Assembly: GCF_000770585.1 (NCBI RefSeq)
Contig: NZ_JNCF01000006.1
Location: 1-64,000, forward strand
DNA length: 64,000 nt
Reading direction: 5' to 3'
Source of the DNA: Legionella norrlandica
Lineage (GTDB): Bacteria > Pseudomonadota > Gammaproteobacteria > Legionellales > Legionellaceae
The notes under the pieces are model-generated. The model ran no database searches. It was given only the letters and a program-made list of their open reading frames with translations, and was not told the DNA's origin. Position 1 is the first letter of the stretch. Each line of letters starts with the position of its first letter. Shown here one piece after another: positions 1 to 8,725 of the stretch. A program made the translations under genes and the position numbers.

Positions 1-411
1 GGACATGTTAACATGATCATTGGGATGAACGGGGACCTTGCTTCCCATTGCTCCTCCTGCCAATTCAATAGCTCGATTAGAAATCACTTCATTCGTGTTC
101 ATGTTAGATTGAGTACCGCTCCCTGTTTGCCAAACGTGCAATGGAAAATGATCATCTAACATTCCTTTACTCACTTCATCGGCAGCTTTAATAATTAAAT
201 CCGTTTTGTCTTTTGGTAATTTGCCTAATTCCAGATTGGTCAGCGCTGCGGCTTTTTTTAAAATACCAAAAGCGTGTATGATTTCCCTTGGCATAATGTC
301 GTTGCCTATGTTGAAATGATGCAAGGAGCGTTCAGTCTGGGCTCCCCAATATTTATCGGCTGGAACCTCGATCTCGCCCATGCTGTCTGTTTCTATACGT
401 ATTTTGGCCAT
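1..411 (-). CDS. fumC: Class II fumarate hydratase, N-terminal part (cut by window edge)
   Basis: Class II fumarase interconverts fumarate and malate in the TCA cycle in the cytoplasm. The reverse strand reads from an ATG at 411 ([16 protein letters not shown]) through the left edge without a stop, giving 137 residues. The stretch WGAQTERS near residue 22 and [13 protein letters not shown] near residue 96 are typical of the fumarase/aspartase superfamily, and the early MGEIEVP fits FumC. The catalytic C-terminal signature lies outside the window. Aspartase is the main alternative, but the N-terminus favours fumarase. It is divergent from rsmE, with about 119 bases between the starts. Confidence 0.93.
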   Translation of the reverse strand, partial: MAKIRIETDSMGEIEVPADKYWGAQTERSLHHFNIGNDIMPREIIHAFGILKKAAALTNLELGKLPKDKTDLIIKAADEVSKGMLDDHFPLHVWQTGSGTQSNMNTNEVISNRAIELAGGAMGSKVPVHPNDHVNMS

Positions 412-530
412 ATTTTAATTCCTTAACAAATTAGTCGATTGGATAGATTCAGTTGGCAAAATTCTAGCATAGCAGACGTAAATTAGTAATTTTTGTTATA
501 GTACCTTATCAAAATTATTGGTGGTTGACT

Positions 531-1259
531 GTGAGAGAAATACGTATTTATCAATCTGGCGAATATCAAACGGGACAGTTTCTTGAATTATCTCCTGAAG
601 CAGGACAGCACGTGGCTGTCGTTTTACGTATGAAACCTGGTGATCAAATTACCTTGTTTAATGGAGACAATTATGAATTTAAGGCGACAATTGAGAGTGT
701 GAGGAAAAAGCAAGTTCTTGTATCAATTGGTTCAGCAGCCCAGATCAGTAGGGAATCTCCATTGAGTGTACATTTAGCGCAAGCAGTTTCTAAAGGTGAG
801 CGCATGGAGATAGTAATGCAAAAATCTGTTGAATTAGGGGTATCACGCATTACACCTGTTATTACAGAACGGTGCCAGGTTAAACTGGATAAAGAGCGAA
901 TGGCAAAAAAAATGCATCAATGGCAAAATATTGTTATTAGTGCTTGTGAGCAATGCGGTCGCAATAAAGTTCCTGTGGTATATTATCCAGAACCCTTGGA
1001 GCAATTTTTAAGGAAAACGAGAGAAGATTTGAAATTAATTTTGCACCCAGCATCGAATAAGACATGGCGTAATTACTCTATTCAGGCAGCAAATATTGCT
1101 TTAATTATTGGCCCAGAAGGTGGTTTAAGTGATGAGGAAATTAAATTGACTGGTGAATATGGTTTCTTGCCTTTATCATTAGGGCCGAGAATTTTGCGTA
1201 CAGAAACAGCAGCAATTACAGCACTAAGTGTGTTGCAAGCTGTTGGAGGTGATCTATAA
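531..1259 (+). CDS. rsmE: 16S rRNA (uracil-1498-N3)-methyltransferase RsmE
   Basis: RsmE methylates U1498 of 16S rRNA with SAM. The protein has the N-terminal PUA-like part (REIRIYQSG, VLRMKPGDQI, FNGDNYEF) and the C-terminal SPOUT fold, with the knot signature IIGPEGGLSDEE near residue 192 and LGPRILRTETAA near residue 218. Length (242 residues) is usual. I prefer the GTG at 531, giving MREIRIY as in homologues, over the TTG at 525; a TGGTGG stretch lies about 6 bases upstream of it. Confidence 0.93.
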   Translation: MREIRIYQSGEYQTGQFLELSPEAGQHVAVVLRMKPGDQITLFNGDNYEFKATIESVRKKQVLVSIGSAAQISRESPLSVHLAQAVSKGERMEIVMQKSVELGVSRITPVITERCQVKLDKERMAKKMHQWQNIVISACEQCGRNKVPVVYYPEPLEQFLRKTREDLKLILHPASNKTWRNYSIQAANIALIIGPEGGLSDEEIKLTGEYGFLPLSLGPRILRTETAAITALSVLQAVGGDL

Positions 1260-1436
1260 TAGGCACTCCTGTATAATCTGTAGCTTTTGCTTTATAGCCT
1301 GCATTGCGAGTGTTTCTGAGATGTTTAGTAAACGCCGATTCTGCCTTACTCTAAACCAAAATCCACAGGAGATACAGGAATCTAAAAATTTGGTATTCAG
1401 CCAAAAAATTACATATATAATAACAGAGGTTTATTC

Positions 1437-1763
1437 ATGAGTGATCATATTAAAACGGTAACCGATGCCAGCTTTGAGCAGGATGTAATTAACTCATCCA
1501 AACCTGTTCTGGTTGATTTTTGGGCAGAATGGTGTGGCCCTTGTCGTGCATTAACTCCTATTTTAGAAGAAGTAGCAGCAACCCATAGTAAAGATATGAC
1601 GTTTGCTAAAATCAATATCGATGAAAACCCCCAAGCGCCTGCCAAATTTGGCGTGATGAGCATCCCCACTTTAATTCTTTTTAAAAATGGTCAGGTTGAA
1701 GCAGTTAAAATGGGTTTACTATCTAAATCGCAATTAAGCGCTTTTGTTGAGAGCCATGTCTGA
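1437..1763 (+). CDS. trxA: Thioredoxin 1
   Basis: Small cytoplasmic disulfide reductase. The active-site motif WCGPC is at about residues 32-36 in the context VDFWAEWCGPCRA, and the cis-proline region MSIPTLILFKNG follows near residue 74. Length of 108 residues is typical. It starts with ATG at 1437. It lies upstream of rho, the same order as in E. coli (trxA-rhoL-rho), separated here by a 365-base leader. Confidence 0.96.
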   Translation: MSDHIKTVTDASFEQDVINSSKPVLVDFWAEWCGPCRALTPILEEVAATHSKDMTFAKINIDENPQAPAKFGVMSIPTLILFKNGQVEAVKMGLLSKSQLSAFVESHV

Positions 1764-1816
1764 TTGTTATTTGGTTTGATATGATTGCGTAAAACGAGCA
1801 CTAACGAGAGTCAGTG

Positions 1817-1866
1817 AAAGATACATAGCCTGAAAGGAGAGAAAATGCCTAAGGCAATGTATCTTT
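1817..1866 (+). promoter_or_regulatory. Hairpin enclosing the start site of a leader ORF
   Basis: A 10-base arm at 1817-1826 (AAAGATACAT) is perfectly complementary to 1857-1866. Inside it, GCCT at 1828-1831 pairs with AGGC at 1852-1855. The loop presents a ribosome-binding site (AAGGAG) and the ATG at 1845. The arrangement is seen directly; any switching function is inferred. Confidence 0.5.
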
Positions 1867-1898
1867 ATTGCGCATTTTGTGTTAATGTAGAGTTATGA
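1845..1898 (+). CDS. Putative 17-residue leader peptide upstream of rho
   Basis: The ORF starts with ATG at 1845 and ends with TGA at 1896-1898, encoding MPKAMYLYCAFCVNVEL. A good ribosome-binding site (AAAGGAGAG) lies upstream. The ORF start sits in the loop of the hairpin at 1817-1866. Its place between trxA and rho matches that of rhoL, the leader peptide gene of E. coli, although the length differs (33 codons there) and I see no sequence similarity. It could be a chance ORF in a structured leader. Confidence 0.4.
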   Translation: MPKAMYLYCAFCVNVEL

Positions 1899-2128
1899 AA
1901 AGGGATTTCTTCTTAAAATTTAATAGTTATAATAAAAAAATCAAAATAACTTTTTATTTTTTAGTTAAAGTGTTGGATCTTGTTGTAAAGCTGTGATAGC
2001 CTTTTAGCTATGTGACATACTTTAAAAACAAGTGAGCCACATAGGCAGCGGATTCCTTAGCTGCTATTCCCTAACGTAAATTTTCTTCGGATATTCAATT
2101 CGTTTAAACAATAAATCAAGTGAGAAGT

Positions 2129-3391
2129 ATGAATCTTAGTGAACTTAAGCAATTACCTATTGCCGATCTCGTTAATATCGCTCAAGAGATGGGTGTGGAA
2201 AATACCTCCCGTATGCGTAAGCAAGACATCATTTTCGCAATTCTGAAAGCCCATGCTTTAAAGGGTGAAGACATCCATGGCGATGGGGTTTTAGAGGTTT
2301 TGACTGATGGTTTTGGTTTCTTGCGCTCTGCTGATGGCTCTTATTTAGCGGGTCCTGATGACATTTATGTCTCCCCTAGCCAAATCAGGCGCTTTGGACT
2401 TCGCTCTGGAGATACTATTTCAGGCAAAATCCGCCCCCCTAAAGATAATGAACGTTATTTTGCCTTATTAAAAGTAGATCAAATTAATTACGATACGCCA
2501 GATAGCGCGAAGCGTAAAATTTTATTTGAAAATTTAACGCCTTTATTTGCCACTGAGCGTTTGGTTATGGAGCAAGGGAATGGCAGCACGGAAGACTTGA
2601 CTGCCAGGGTGGTTGATTTGTGCGCACCATTTGGTCGGGGGCAGCGTGGCTTAATAGTTTCGCCACCCAAAGCAGGTAAAACTTTAATGCTGCAAAATAT
2701 CGCCCGTTCCATAGAAAAAAACTATCCTGAATGCTATCTCATTGTTTTGCTTATCGATGAGCGTCCAGAAGAAGTGACAGAAATGCAGCGTTCTGTTAAA
2801 GGAGAAGTGGTTGCTAGTACTTTTGATGAGCCAGCTAACCGCCATGTCCAGGTTGCAGAAATGGTTATAGAGAAAGCTAAGCGTCTGGTTGAGCATAAAC
2901 GTGACGTGGTTATTTTGCTTGACTCTATTACTCGTTTAGCCCGAGCTTACAACACGGTTGTACCTGCATCAGGTAAAGTGCTTACTGGTGGTGTTGATGC
3001 TAATGCTTTACAAAGACCTAAGAGATTGTATGGTGCAGCACGCAATATAGAAGAAGGAGGTAGCTTAACTATTATTGCAACGGCTCTTGTAGACACTGGT
3101 TCCAAAATGGACGAAGTGATTTATGAAGAGTTCAAAGGTACCGGTAACATGGAAATTCACTTAAGTCGTAATATTGCAGAGCGAAGAGTTTTCCCTGCAA
3201 TTAATATTAATCGGTCTGGTACTCGTCGTGAGGATCTCCTATTAAGCCCAGAAGAACTACAGCGTACCTGGATATTACGTAAGATTCTGCAATCTATGGA
3301 TGAATGCGACGCTATTGAATTCTTATTGGAACGCATGAAAAATCATAAGACAAATGCTGAATTTTTTGATGCCATGAAGCGCCAAGAATAA
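2129..3391 (+). CDS. rho: Transcription termination factor Rho
   Basis: Rho is the hexameric RNA-dependent ATPase that ends transcription at rut sites. The start at ATG 2129 ([10 protein letters not shown]) matches the conserved Rho N-terminus; a GTG three codons upstream is less likely. Domains seen: N-terminal Rho_N, the RNA-binding cold-shock fold with DGFGFLRSA near residue 62, Walker A PPKAGKT near residue 180, Walker [17 protein letters not shown] near residue 260, and the Q/R-loop region [12 protein letters not shown]. Length is 420 residues, as usual. Confidence 0.97.
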   Translation: MNLSELKQLPIADLVNIAQEMGVENTSRMRKQDIIFAILKAHALKGEDIHGDGVLEVLTDGFGFLRSADGSYLAGPDDIYVSPSQIRRFGLRSGDTISGKIRPPKDNERYFALLKVDQINYDTPDSAKRKILFENLTPLFATERLVMEQGNGSTEDLTARVVDLCAPFGRGQRGLIVSPPKAGKTLMLQNIARSIEKNYPECYLIVLLIDERPEEVTEMQRSVKGEVVASTFDEPANRHVQVAEMVIEKAKRLVEHKRDVVILLDSITRLARAYNTVVPASGKVLTGGVDANALQRPKRLYGAARNIEEGGSLTIIATALVDTGSKMDEVIYEEFKGTGNMEIHLSRNIAERRVFPAININRSGTRREDLLLSPEELQRTWILRKILQSMDECDAIEFLLERMKNHKTNAEFFDAMKRQE

Positions 3392-3406
3392 TTCAATTAG
3401 ATTTTT

Positions 3407-3507
3407 GTAGCCCGTATTAGTGCAGCTAATATAGGATCTGTATAGGATCGATTTTTAGATTTTGATTCATATCGGGATCCCGTATTAGTTGTGCCAATAC
3501 GGGCTAC
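3407..3507. repeat. Palindromic intergenic repeat
   Basis: GTAGCCCGTATT at 3407-3418 is the perfect inverse of 3496-3507. A second copy of the left arm at 3479-3486 (CCCGTATT) makes a compact 8-bp hairpin with 3496-3503. It sits between rho and ubiD and may act as a terminator, but there is no clear U-tract. It looks like a dispersed REP-type element. Confidence 0.6.
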
Positions 3508-3532
3508 GGTTTTCTTCTTTTAGAGATATTTA

Positions 3533-5002
3533 ATGAAATATTCAGACTTGAGGGATTTCATAACTCAACTTGAATCGCGCAAGCTATTAAAACGGATTGA
3601 TTACCCAGTATCTCCTCATCTTGAGATGACTGTGATTAGCGATAAAGTGTTGCGTTCTGGAGGCCCCGCTCTTCTCTTTACCAATACCCCTCATTACGAT
3701 ATGCCTGTCTTAACTAATCTTTTTGGTACTGTAGAACGTGTTGCTTTGGGAATGGGGGAAGAATCCATCGCAGCTTTAAGAGAGATTGGAAAATTATTGG
3801 CGGCTTTAAAAGAACCAGATCCCCCTAAAGGCTTCAAAGACGCTTTTAGTAAGTTACCTTTACTAAAACAAGCCTTGAATATGGCTCCTAAATACGTTAG
3901 TGGTGCAGAGTGTCAGACTCATGTATGGGAAAAAGATGAAGTGGATTTAAATTTATTGCCCATTCAAACTTGTTGGCCTGGGGATATAGCTCCATTGATT
4001 ACCTGGGGCTTGGTGACTACTAAAGGTCCTCATCAAAGCAGAGAAAATATGGGGATTTATCGCCAGCAGTTATTAGGCAAGAATAAGCTTATTATGCGAT
4101 GGCTATCTCATAGAGGAGGGGCGTTAGATTATCAGGCCTGGCAACAAGAGTACCCGGGAGAACGTTTTCCTGTCGCGGTAACTTTAGGAGCTGATCCAGC
4201 AACGATATTAGCAGCGGTTACTCCTGTTCCTGATACTTTGTCTGAATATGCTTTCGCGGGTTTATTAAGAGGCCAACGCACCAGATTAACTCGATGTATA
4301 GGAAATGACTTACATGTTCCTGCCAGTGCGGAAATAGTTTTGGAAGGTTATCTTGAGCCTGGAGTTGAAGCACCGGAAGGACCTTATGGAGATCACACGG
4401 GTTATTATAATGAAGTACAATCTTTCCCTGTTTTTACTGTGGAGCGAATTACTCATAGGGATAATCCTGTTTATCACAGTACTTATACTGGAAGACCCCC
4501 AGATGAACCAGCAATTTTGGGCGTTGCCCTGAATGAGGTGTTTGTTCCTTTATTGCAAAAACAATTCCCTGAGATTGTAGATTTTTACTTGCCCCCAGAA
4601 GGTTGCTCCTATCGTTTGGCCGTCGTTACTATAAGAAAACAATACCCAGGGCATGCTAAGCGTATTATGATGGCTGTTTGGTCTTTTTTGCGTCAATTTA
4701 TGTACACCAAATTTGTGATTGTTTGTGACGATGATGTGGATGCTCGGAATTGGCAAGATGTCATATGGGCAATGACTACTCGTATGGATCCCGCCAGGGA
4801 TACAGTGATGATAGAGAATACCCCGATTGATTATCTGGATTTTGCTTCCCCAGTTTCAGGTTTGGGATCTAAGATGGGAATGGATGCTACAAGCAAGTGG
4901 CCGGGAGAAACACAAAGAGAATGGGGTAAACCAATTACTATGGATAAGGATATATTAGATAAAGTAAATAGCTATTGGTCCTTGTTAGGATTAGATAAAT
5001 GA
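3533..5002 (+). CDS. ubiD: 4-hydroxy-3-polyprenylbenzoate decarboxylase UbiD
   Basis: UbiD decarboxylates the polyprenylated hydroxybenzoate intermediate of ubiquinone synthesis with a prenylated-FMN cofactor. The 489-residue protein has the family motifs NMGIYR near residue 178, RWLSHRGGA near residue 198, and [14 protein letters not shown] near residue 281, which holds the catalytic glutamates. The C-terminal region ([22 protein letters not shown]) is also typical. The stop overlaps the fre start by four bases (ATGA), so the two genes are probably translationally coupled. Confidence 0.96.
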   Translation: MKYSDLRDFITQLESRKLLKRIDYPVSPHLEMTVISDKVLRSGGPALLFTNTPHYDMPVLTNLFGTVERVALGMGEESIAALREIGKLLAALKEPDPPKGFKDAFSKLPLLKQALNMAPKYVSGAECQTHVWEKDEVDLNLLPIQTCWPGDIAPLITWGLVTTKGPHQSRENMGIYRQQLLGKNKLIMRWLSHRGGALDYQAWQQEYPGERFPVAVTLGADPATILAAVTPVPDTLSEYAFAGLLRGQRTRLTRCIGNDLHVPASAEIVLEGYLEPGVEAPEGPYGDHTGYYNEVQSFPVFTVERITHRDNPVYHSTYTGRPPDEPAILGVALNEVFVPLLQKQFPEIVDFYLPPEGCSYRLAVVTIRKQYPGHAKRIMMAVWSFLRQFMYTKFVIVCDDDVDARNWQDVIWAMTTRMDPARDTVMIENTPIDYLDFASPVSGLGSKMGMDATSKWPGETQREWGKPITMDKDILDKVNSYWSLLGLDK

Positions 5003-5694
5003 CAGCTAAAATTATTCAGGCTCAAGTAGAGGATATTTCTCCTTTAACAGACAGTATAATGCGACTAATATTAGTACCTAATGAATATATTGAGTATCAG
5101 GCTGGGCAATATTTGCAAATACTTTTTTCGGGAGAAGAGTTGAATTACTCTATTGCGAATGCTCCTTTAGGTTCACACCGATATGAATTGCATATTCGCC
5201 ATAGCCAAGACAATTGGTACCACCAATTTCTATTGGCACATATTAAAAAATATGGTTCTGTGCAATTAAAATTACCATTGGGTGAATGCCATGTTGATAA
5301 GTTGGATGCTCAGAAGCCTATTCTATTTATTGCAGGAGGAACTGGATTCGCCCCCATTAAAGCCATGATTGAATATTTATTAGCTAATTCCGACAATAGG
5401 CCATTTGAATTATTTTGGGGCGCTCGGTCGCAAAGTGATTTGTATATGGATGAGAAGGTAAGAAATTGGCAATCTCATGCGAGCCAGTTTCAATATTTTT
5501 CTTTATCTGATAATAGGGGTGATAGTACTTTAGCTTCTTGCGTGCTTTCCAGACACTCAAAAGATATTCATAATTGGCAAATCGTTATAAGCGGCCCCTT
5601 CGATATGGTTTATAGTACTCGTGATGCCTTAATAGCTCATGGAGCATCGTCTACACAGATGTTTTCAGATGCTTTTGCTTTTGAAGCAAAATAA
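4999..5694 (+). CDS. fre: NAD(P)H-flavin reductase (Fre-like)
   Basis: Cytoplasmic ferredoxin-reductase-type enzyme that reduces free flavins with NAD(P)H. The N-terminal FAD-binding barrel includes LNYSIANAP, and the NAD-binding part has the [11 protein letters not shown] motif at about residue 112. At 231 residues it matches Fre, which lacks the iron-sulfur domain of the larger relatives. It starts with ATG at 4999 inside the end of ubiD. The same pairing occurs in E. coli. A link to reduced flavin for the UbiD cofactor is plausible but inferred. Confidence 0.88.
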   Translation: MTAKIIQAQVEDISPLTDSIMRLILVPNEYIEYQAGQYLQILFSGEELNYSIANAPLGSHRYELHIRHSQDNWYHQFLLAHIKKYGSVQLKLPLGECHVDKLDAQKPILFIAGGTGFAPIKAMIEYLLANSDNRPFELFWGARSQSDLYMDEKVRNWQSHASQFQYFSLSDNRGDSTLASCVLSRHSKDIHNWQIVISGPFDMVYSTRDALIAHGASSTQMFSDAFAFEAK

Positions 5695-5759
5695 GAAAGG
5701 GATCAAAAAAATCTAGGTTGATATTTAATTTGGTCTGCTTAAGTAAAAGGAGTAGGTTA

Positions 5760-5954
5760 GTGGAAACTTTATACCAAATATTAGGTCTTATAGGTGCAGG
5801 ACTAATTATTTTTGTGCTGTATCGATTTATTAAAGGAAGCCCGGAGCAATTCAGCAAAGAAAATATTAATAAAAGCTTTATGACTATGGGGATTTTAGGG
5901 TTAATTTTAATCGGATTTATTGCTTTGCTGGTATTAATATTAAGAAGTACATAA
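5760..5954 (+). CDS. Small two-helix membrane protein of unknown function
   Basis: A 64-residue protein starting with GTG at 5760, with AAGGAG about 8 bases upstream. Two hydrophobic segments are visible: residues 3-22 (around LIGAGLIIFVLY) and residues 43-62 (around LGLILIGFIALLVLIL). A charged loop lies between them (SPEQFSKENINKS). A longer reading from ATG 5718 is possible but adds a non-membrane, poorly supported N-terminus. It lies just downstream of fre. I do not recognise a family. Confidence 0.65.
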   Translation: METLYQILGLIGAGLIIFVLYRFIKGSPEQFSKENINKSFMTMGILGLILIGFIALLVLILRST

Positions 5955-5964
5955 CGAATAAGGG

Positions 5965-5995
5965 TCCTGGGTTAGGCGAAAGCCGTAATCCAGGA
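5965..5995. repeat. Imperfect palindrome between convergent genes
   Basis: TCCTGG at 5965-5970 faces TCCAGGA at 5989-5995, with GGC-GAAA-GCC at the centre. It resembles the CCTGG...CCAGG intergenic palindromes found in many bacteria. It separates the convergent genes of the small membrane protein and hspQ and could serve as a two-way terminator. Confidence 0.5.
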
Positions 5996-6004
5996 AATAA
6001 AAAT

Positions 6005-6316
6005 TTAGTGGCTAGAATTGGTAGAACGGTAGCTACCATCTTGTTCTTTTAAAAAATTTGTAATATTGGGATTATTAATAGGGTCTTGGCTGGAGTCAGC
6101 AATTAATTGGCATTCTTCAACATAAGTCATTTGGCTGCTGTCATCAACTAATAAGCGATACCAAGGATTACGCGTTGCAAACTCATGTTGGGGCGCTTGA
6201 GGATTGTATTTACCGGATGCTTGAAATATAGGATCGACGTCTATGACAATGGCTCTATAACGGTTTCTTTTATGAATAACCAGATCACCGATATTAAATT
6301 TAGCAATTTTATTCAT
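6005..6316 (-). CDS. hspQ: Heat shock protein HspQ / YccV-type hemimethylated-DNA-binding domain protein
   Basis: HspQ is a small protein first described as binding hemimethylated oriC DNA and later as a Lon specificity factor in enterics. The core KFNIGDLVIHKRNRYRAIVIDVDP near residues 6-29, then NPWYRLLVDD and TYVEECQL, are family hallmarks. I start at the ATG at 6316 (MNKIAKF), which has AAGGGAG five bases upstream, giving 103 residues. The function in this organism is inferred from the family. Confidence 0.88.
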   Translation of the reverse strand: MNKIAKFNIGDLVIHKRNRYRAIVIDVDPIFQASGKYNPQAPQHEFATRNPWYRLLVDDSSQMTYVEECQLIADSSQDPINNPNITNFLKEQDGSYRSTNSSH

Positions 6317-6381
6317 TTTAGCTCCCTTCTTGAGCATCGTGCTAAATATATCGGCTGATTAGTTTGGGACTTGAGATCATA

Positions 6382-7095
6382 CTATAGCTCTACATGCGAT
6401 GGAGGGCTTTCATAAATTCTGGCTAAAATAATTCCCACCTCATAAAGTAAACACAGAGGGAGGGCTAGGGTAATTTGCGAAAAGACATCGGGGGGAGTGA
6501 ATAACATGCCAACTACAAATGCTCCAGTGATGATATAAGGCCTGATTTTTATAAGGGTCCCTACCTTTATTAAGTGAACGCGTACTAAAACGAGGCAAAT
6601 CAGCGGAACTTGAAAAGAAAAACCAAACAAAAGAAGCATATGGGTAATGAAGTCTATAGTATAACTCATGTCAGGCATAAGCCGGACACCTTCAGGTAGC
6701 GCGTTGGCAAAAAATTGAAACATAAAGGGAAGCACAAGGTAGAAGCAAAACAGGGTCCCAATAATAAATAGGGTAAGACTTAAAATTATTGTCCCTTTAA
6801 TTTGTGATTGTTCATTCTTATAGAGCCCAGGACGCATAAAACGCCAGATCTGAAATAATGCGAAAGGAGCGGTTAATAGCAGAGCAGCGTCAGCTGCAAG
6901 CTTTAGGGGAGTAAAAACTGAGGAGGTGATCTGAGTGGCAATTAAACCTTCTTGGTTGGGCAATGAGTTCAGTAAAGGTTTTACTAAAACTTGAAAAAGT
7001 TCTCTAGCAAAGAAAAAAAATAATAAAAATAAGGCGCCAAACCAAATAAAAGTGTAGATTGCTCTGCGACGTAATTCAATCAAATGAACTAGCAT
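6382..7095 (-). CDS. tatC: Sec-independent protein translocase subunit TatC
   Basis: TatC is the multi-spanning receptor for twin-arginine signal peptides. The 237-residue protein begins with the cytoplasmic segment HLIELRRRAI and has about six hydrophobic segments. PDMSYTIDFITHMLLLFGFSFQVPL near residue 141 and FTPPDVFSQITLALPLCLLYE near residue 200 are TatC hallmarks. tatC is not beside tatA and tatB, which lie about 47 kb away in this window. I recall split tat genes as known in Legionella. Confidence 0.95.
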   Translation of the reverse strand: MLVHLIELRRRAIYTFIWFGALFLLFFFFARELFQVLVKPLLNSLPNQEGLIATQITSSVFTPLKLAADAALLLTAPFALFQIWRFMRPGLYKNEQSQIKGTIILSLTLFIIGTLFCFYLVLPFMFQFFANALPEGVRLMPDMSYTIDFITHMLLLFGFSFQVPLICLVLVRVHLIKVGTLIKIRPYIITGAFVVGMLFTPPDVFSQITLALPLCLLYEVGIILARIYESPPSHVEL

Positions 7096-7225
7096 AAGAT
7101 TAACTTTGGGCGAATATAAAAGGATAGAATAAACTATTAAATTTTATTTTTCTAATTATTCGGGCTTATCAGGGCAAAATCATACTTTGTCTACAAAATA
7201 ACCAAAATCACAGTAAAGAAATCTC

Positions 7226-7627
7226 CTACGCCGGACAAGATAGTTTATTCTTGATTCCAATTCTCTCAGGCCTAATTTCCTTTAGGCGGTTAAATTGATC
7301 AACAAAAACAACGGTAGGCTCATGAGTACTGCAATCTTCTTCTAAAATTTGAGTAAATGAGGCAATTATGACTAAATCACCAGGTGTTACCAAATGAGCT
7401 GCGGCTCCATTCACGCAAATATCAGTTGAGCCTTTTTCCCCCAAAATAGCGTAAGTTTCAAATCGAGTTCCAGCTGTGATGTTCCATACATTGACTGCTT
7501 CATAAGGCAATATATTGGCAGCTTCTAAAAGCTCAGGTGCAATGGTGATACTTCCTTCATAATCCAAGTCAGCCTGAGTAACACAAGCACGATGAATTTT
7601 TGATTTGAGCATTTTTCTATAAGCCAT
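7226..7627 (-). CDS. panD: Aspartate 1-decarboxylase precursor
   Basis: PanD makes beta-alanine from aspartate for pantothenate and CoA synthesis. It is a pyruvoyl enzyme made by self-cleavage between Gly and Ser. The cleavage motif DYEGSITI puts the new N-terminal serine at residue 26. KSKIHRACVTQADL and YEAVNVWNITAGTRFETY are also typical, and Tyr58-type and Arg54-type active-site residues fall in that second stretch. Length is 133 residues. It is transcribed alone on the reverse strand. Confidence 0.95.
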   Translation of the reverse strand: MAYRKMLKSKIHRACVTQADLDYEGSITIAPELLEAANILPYEAVNVWNITAGTRFETYAILGEKGSTDICVNGAAAHLVTPGDLVIIASFTQILEEDCSTHEPTVVFVDQFNRLKEIRPERIGIKNKLSCPA

Positions 7628-7805
7628 TCTTTACTTTCCTAAACTTGAAAGGCGAATTCTGAAATTCGCATTTAAATCTGATATTATCACATCTAACCTT
7701 GGTCATTGTGGCTGAATTTTACCCCATATTTTGAAGTTTAGGCTATAAAAATTTATAGTATTGAGTAAGATAGTTTGTGAAGTGGGGCTTCACTGGCGCT
7801 TGGCA

Positions 7806-7850
7806 CCAACCTACGGTAAAATTGTAAATTCTTTATATTCTGTAGGTTGG
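7806..7850. repeat. Inverted repeat CCAACCTAC / GTAGGTTGG
   Basis: The nine-base arms at 7806-7814 and 7842-7850 are perfect inverse complements around an AT-rich centre. A lone half copy (CACCAACCTACG) occurs at 10871-10882 just after apaH, and a related TGGTTGGGTTTC lies near 24604. This points to a dispersed family in the genome. Confidence 0.55.
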
Positions 7851-7919
7851 GTTTCATGTTAGAGGATAACCAACAATACTGCCGAATTCATAGCAATCCC
7901 AATACAAGTGAGAGAAAAA

Positions 7920-8689
7920 GTGAGGCATAGCCACGTAAACGGTTTGGTCAAAATTTTTTACAGGATAAGTATATTATTGAAGCAATTCTGAGGGCTATTA
8001 ATCCTTTGGCGGGTGATAATATGCTGGAAATTGGTCCGGGTTTAGGTGCTTTAACGCTCCCATTGCTGCAAAAATTAGATAAGTTAACAGCAATAGAGAT
8101 TGATATCGACTTACAAAAATATTTAGAGCAGTTGCCCATTGCTCGCAGCAAATTGAACTTAATTTCTGCTGATGCATTAACTATTGATTTTAGTCAATTT
8201 GGCCCCCATCTAAGGGTAATAGGGAACTTACCCTATAACATCTCTACTCCTTTGCTTATTCATTTATTGAAATTTGCCTCCTTCATCGATGATATGCATT
8301 TTATGCTGCAAAAAGAAGTTGTAGAGCGAATGGTAGCAGTTCATGGAATTAAAGCTTATGGGCGGTTGAGCGTGATATTGCAATATTATTGTGAAGTAGA
8401 ATATTTATTTGATGTTCCTCCCGAGGCTTTTGAACCTAGGCCAAAAGTAAACTCGGCAATAGTCCGATTAACGCCTTATCGCGTTTCGCCATTTGATTCG
8501 GTAAATATGATGCAATTGGAAAGTATAGTTGCAAAATCTTTTTCTATGAGGCGTAAAACTCTTACAAATAATTTGAAGGGGGTTATTTCTTTATCTCAAT
8601 TAAATGATTTGGGTATTGATGGTAGTAAGAGACCCGAACAAATTTCTGTTGCGGAATATGTTCAACTAGCGAAATTTATTTCCAATTAG
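7920..8689 (+). pseudogene. rsmA: 16S rRNA dimethyladenosine transferase RsmA (KsgA), frameshifted near the start
   Basis: RsmA dimethylates two adjacent adenines near the 3' end of 16S rRNA. The SAM motif [11 protein letters not shown], the catalytic GNLPYNIS and the C-terminal [11 protein letters not shown] are all present. The N-terminal block [14 protein letters not shown] is in the same frame as the body, but the natural start (GTG at 7920, then RHS) is out of frame. The string at 7928-7934 reads AGCCACG where AGCCCACG would restore MRHSPRKRF. As read, an in-frame TAG precedes PRKRF, leaving only an ATG at 8006 that would cut off the conserved N-terminus. This is either a sequencing error in a CCC run or a real loss. 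Confidence 0.85.
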
Positions 8690-8725
8690 TGTAAAATTAT
8701 ATGATAAGTTATTGTGGAGGTTGTC

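Larger units (their letters stand above)
1764..2128 (+). promoter_or_regulatory. Long structured leader upstream of rho
   Basis: This 365-base gap separates trxA from rho. It holds the hairpin and 17-codon ORF listed separately, then further short inverted repeats: ATAGC/GCTAT near 1999-2015 and GCAGC/GCTGC near 2046-2066. In E. coli the rho gene is autoregulated through its leader by transcription attenuation. A similar role here is inferred from position and structure. I could not assign promoter boxes with confidence. Confidence 0.5.

Noticed and set aside
1228-1440. 70-codon ORF overlapping the end of rsmE
   Set aside because: No ribosome-binding site, cysteine-rich chance composition, and overlap with both rsmE and the trxA start.
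8006-8689. Treating rsmA as an intact gene starting at ATG 8006
   Set aside because: The in-frame upstream codons read [14 protein letters not shown], the conserved N-terminus, so the true gene starts further upstream and is broken by one base.
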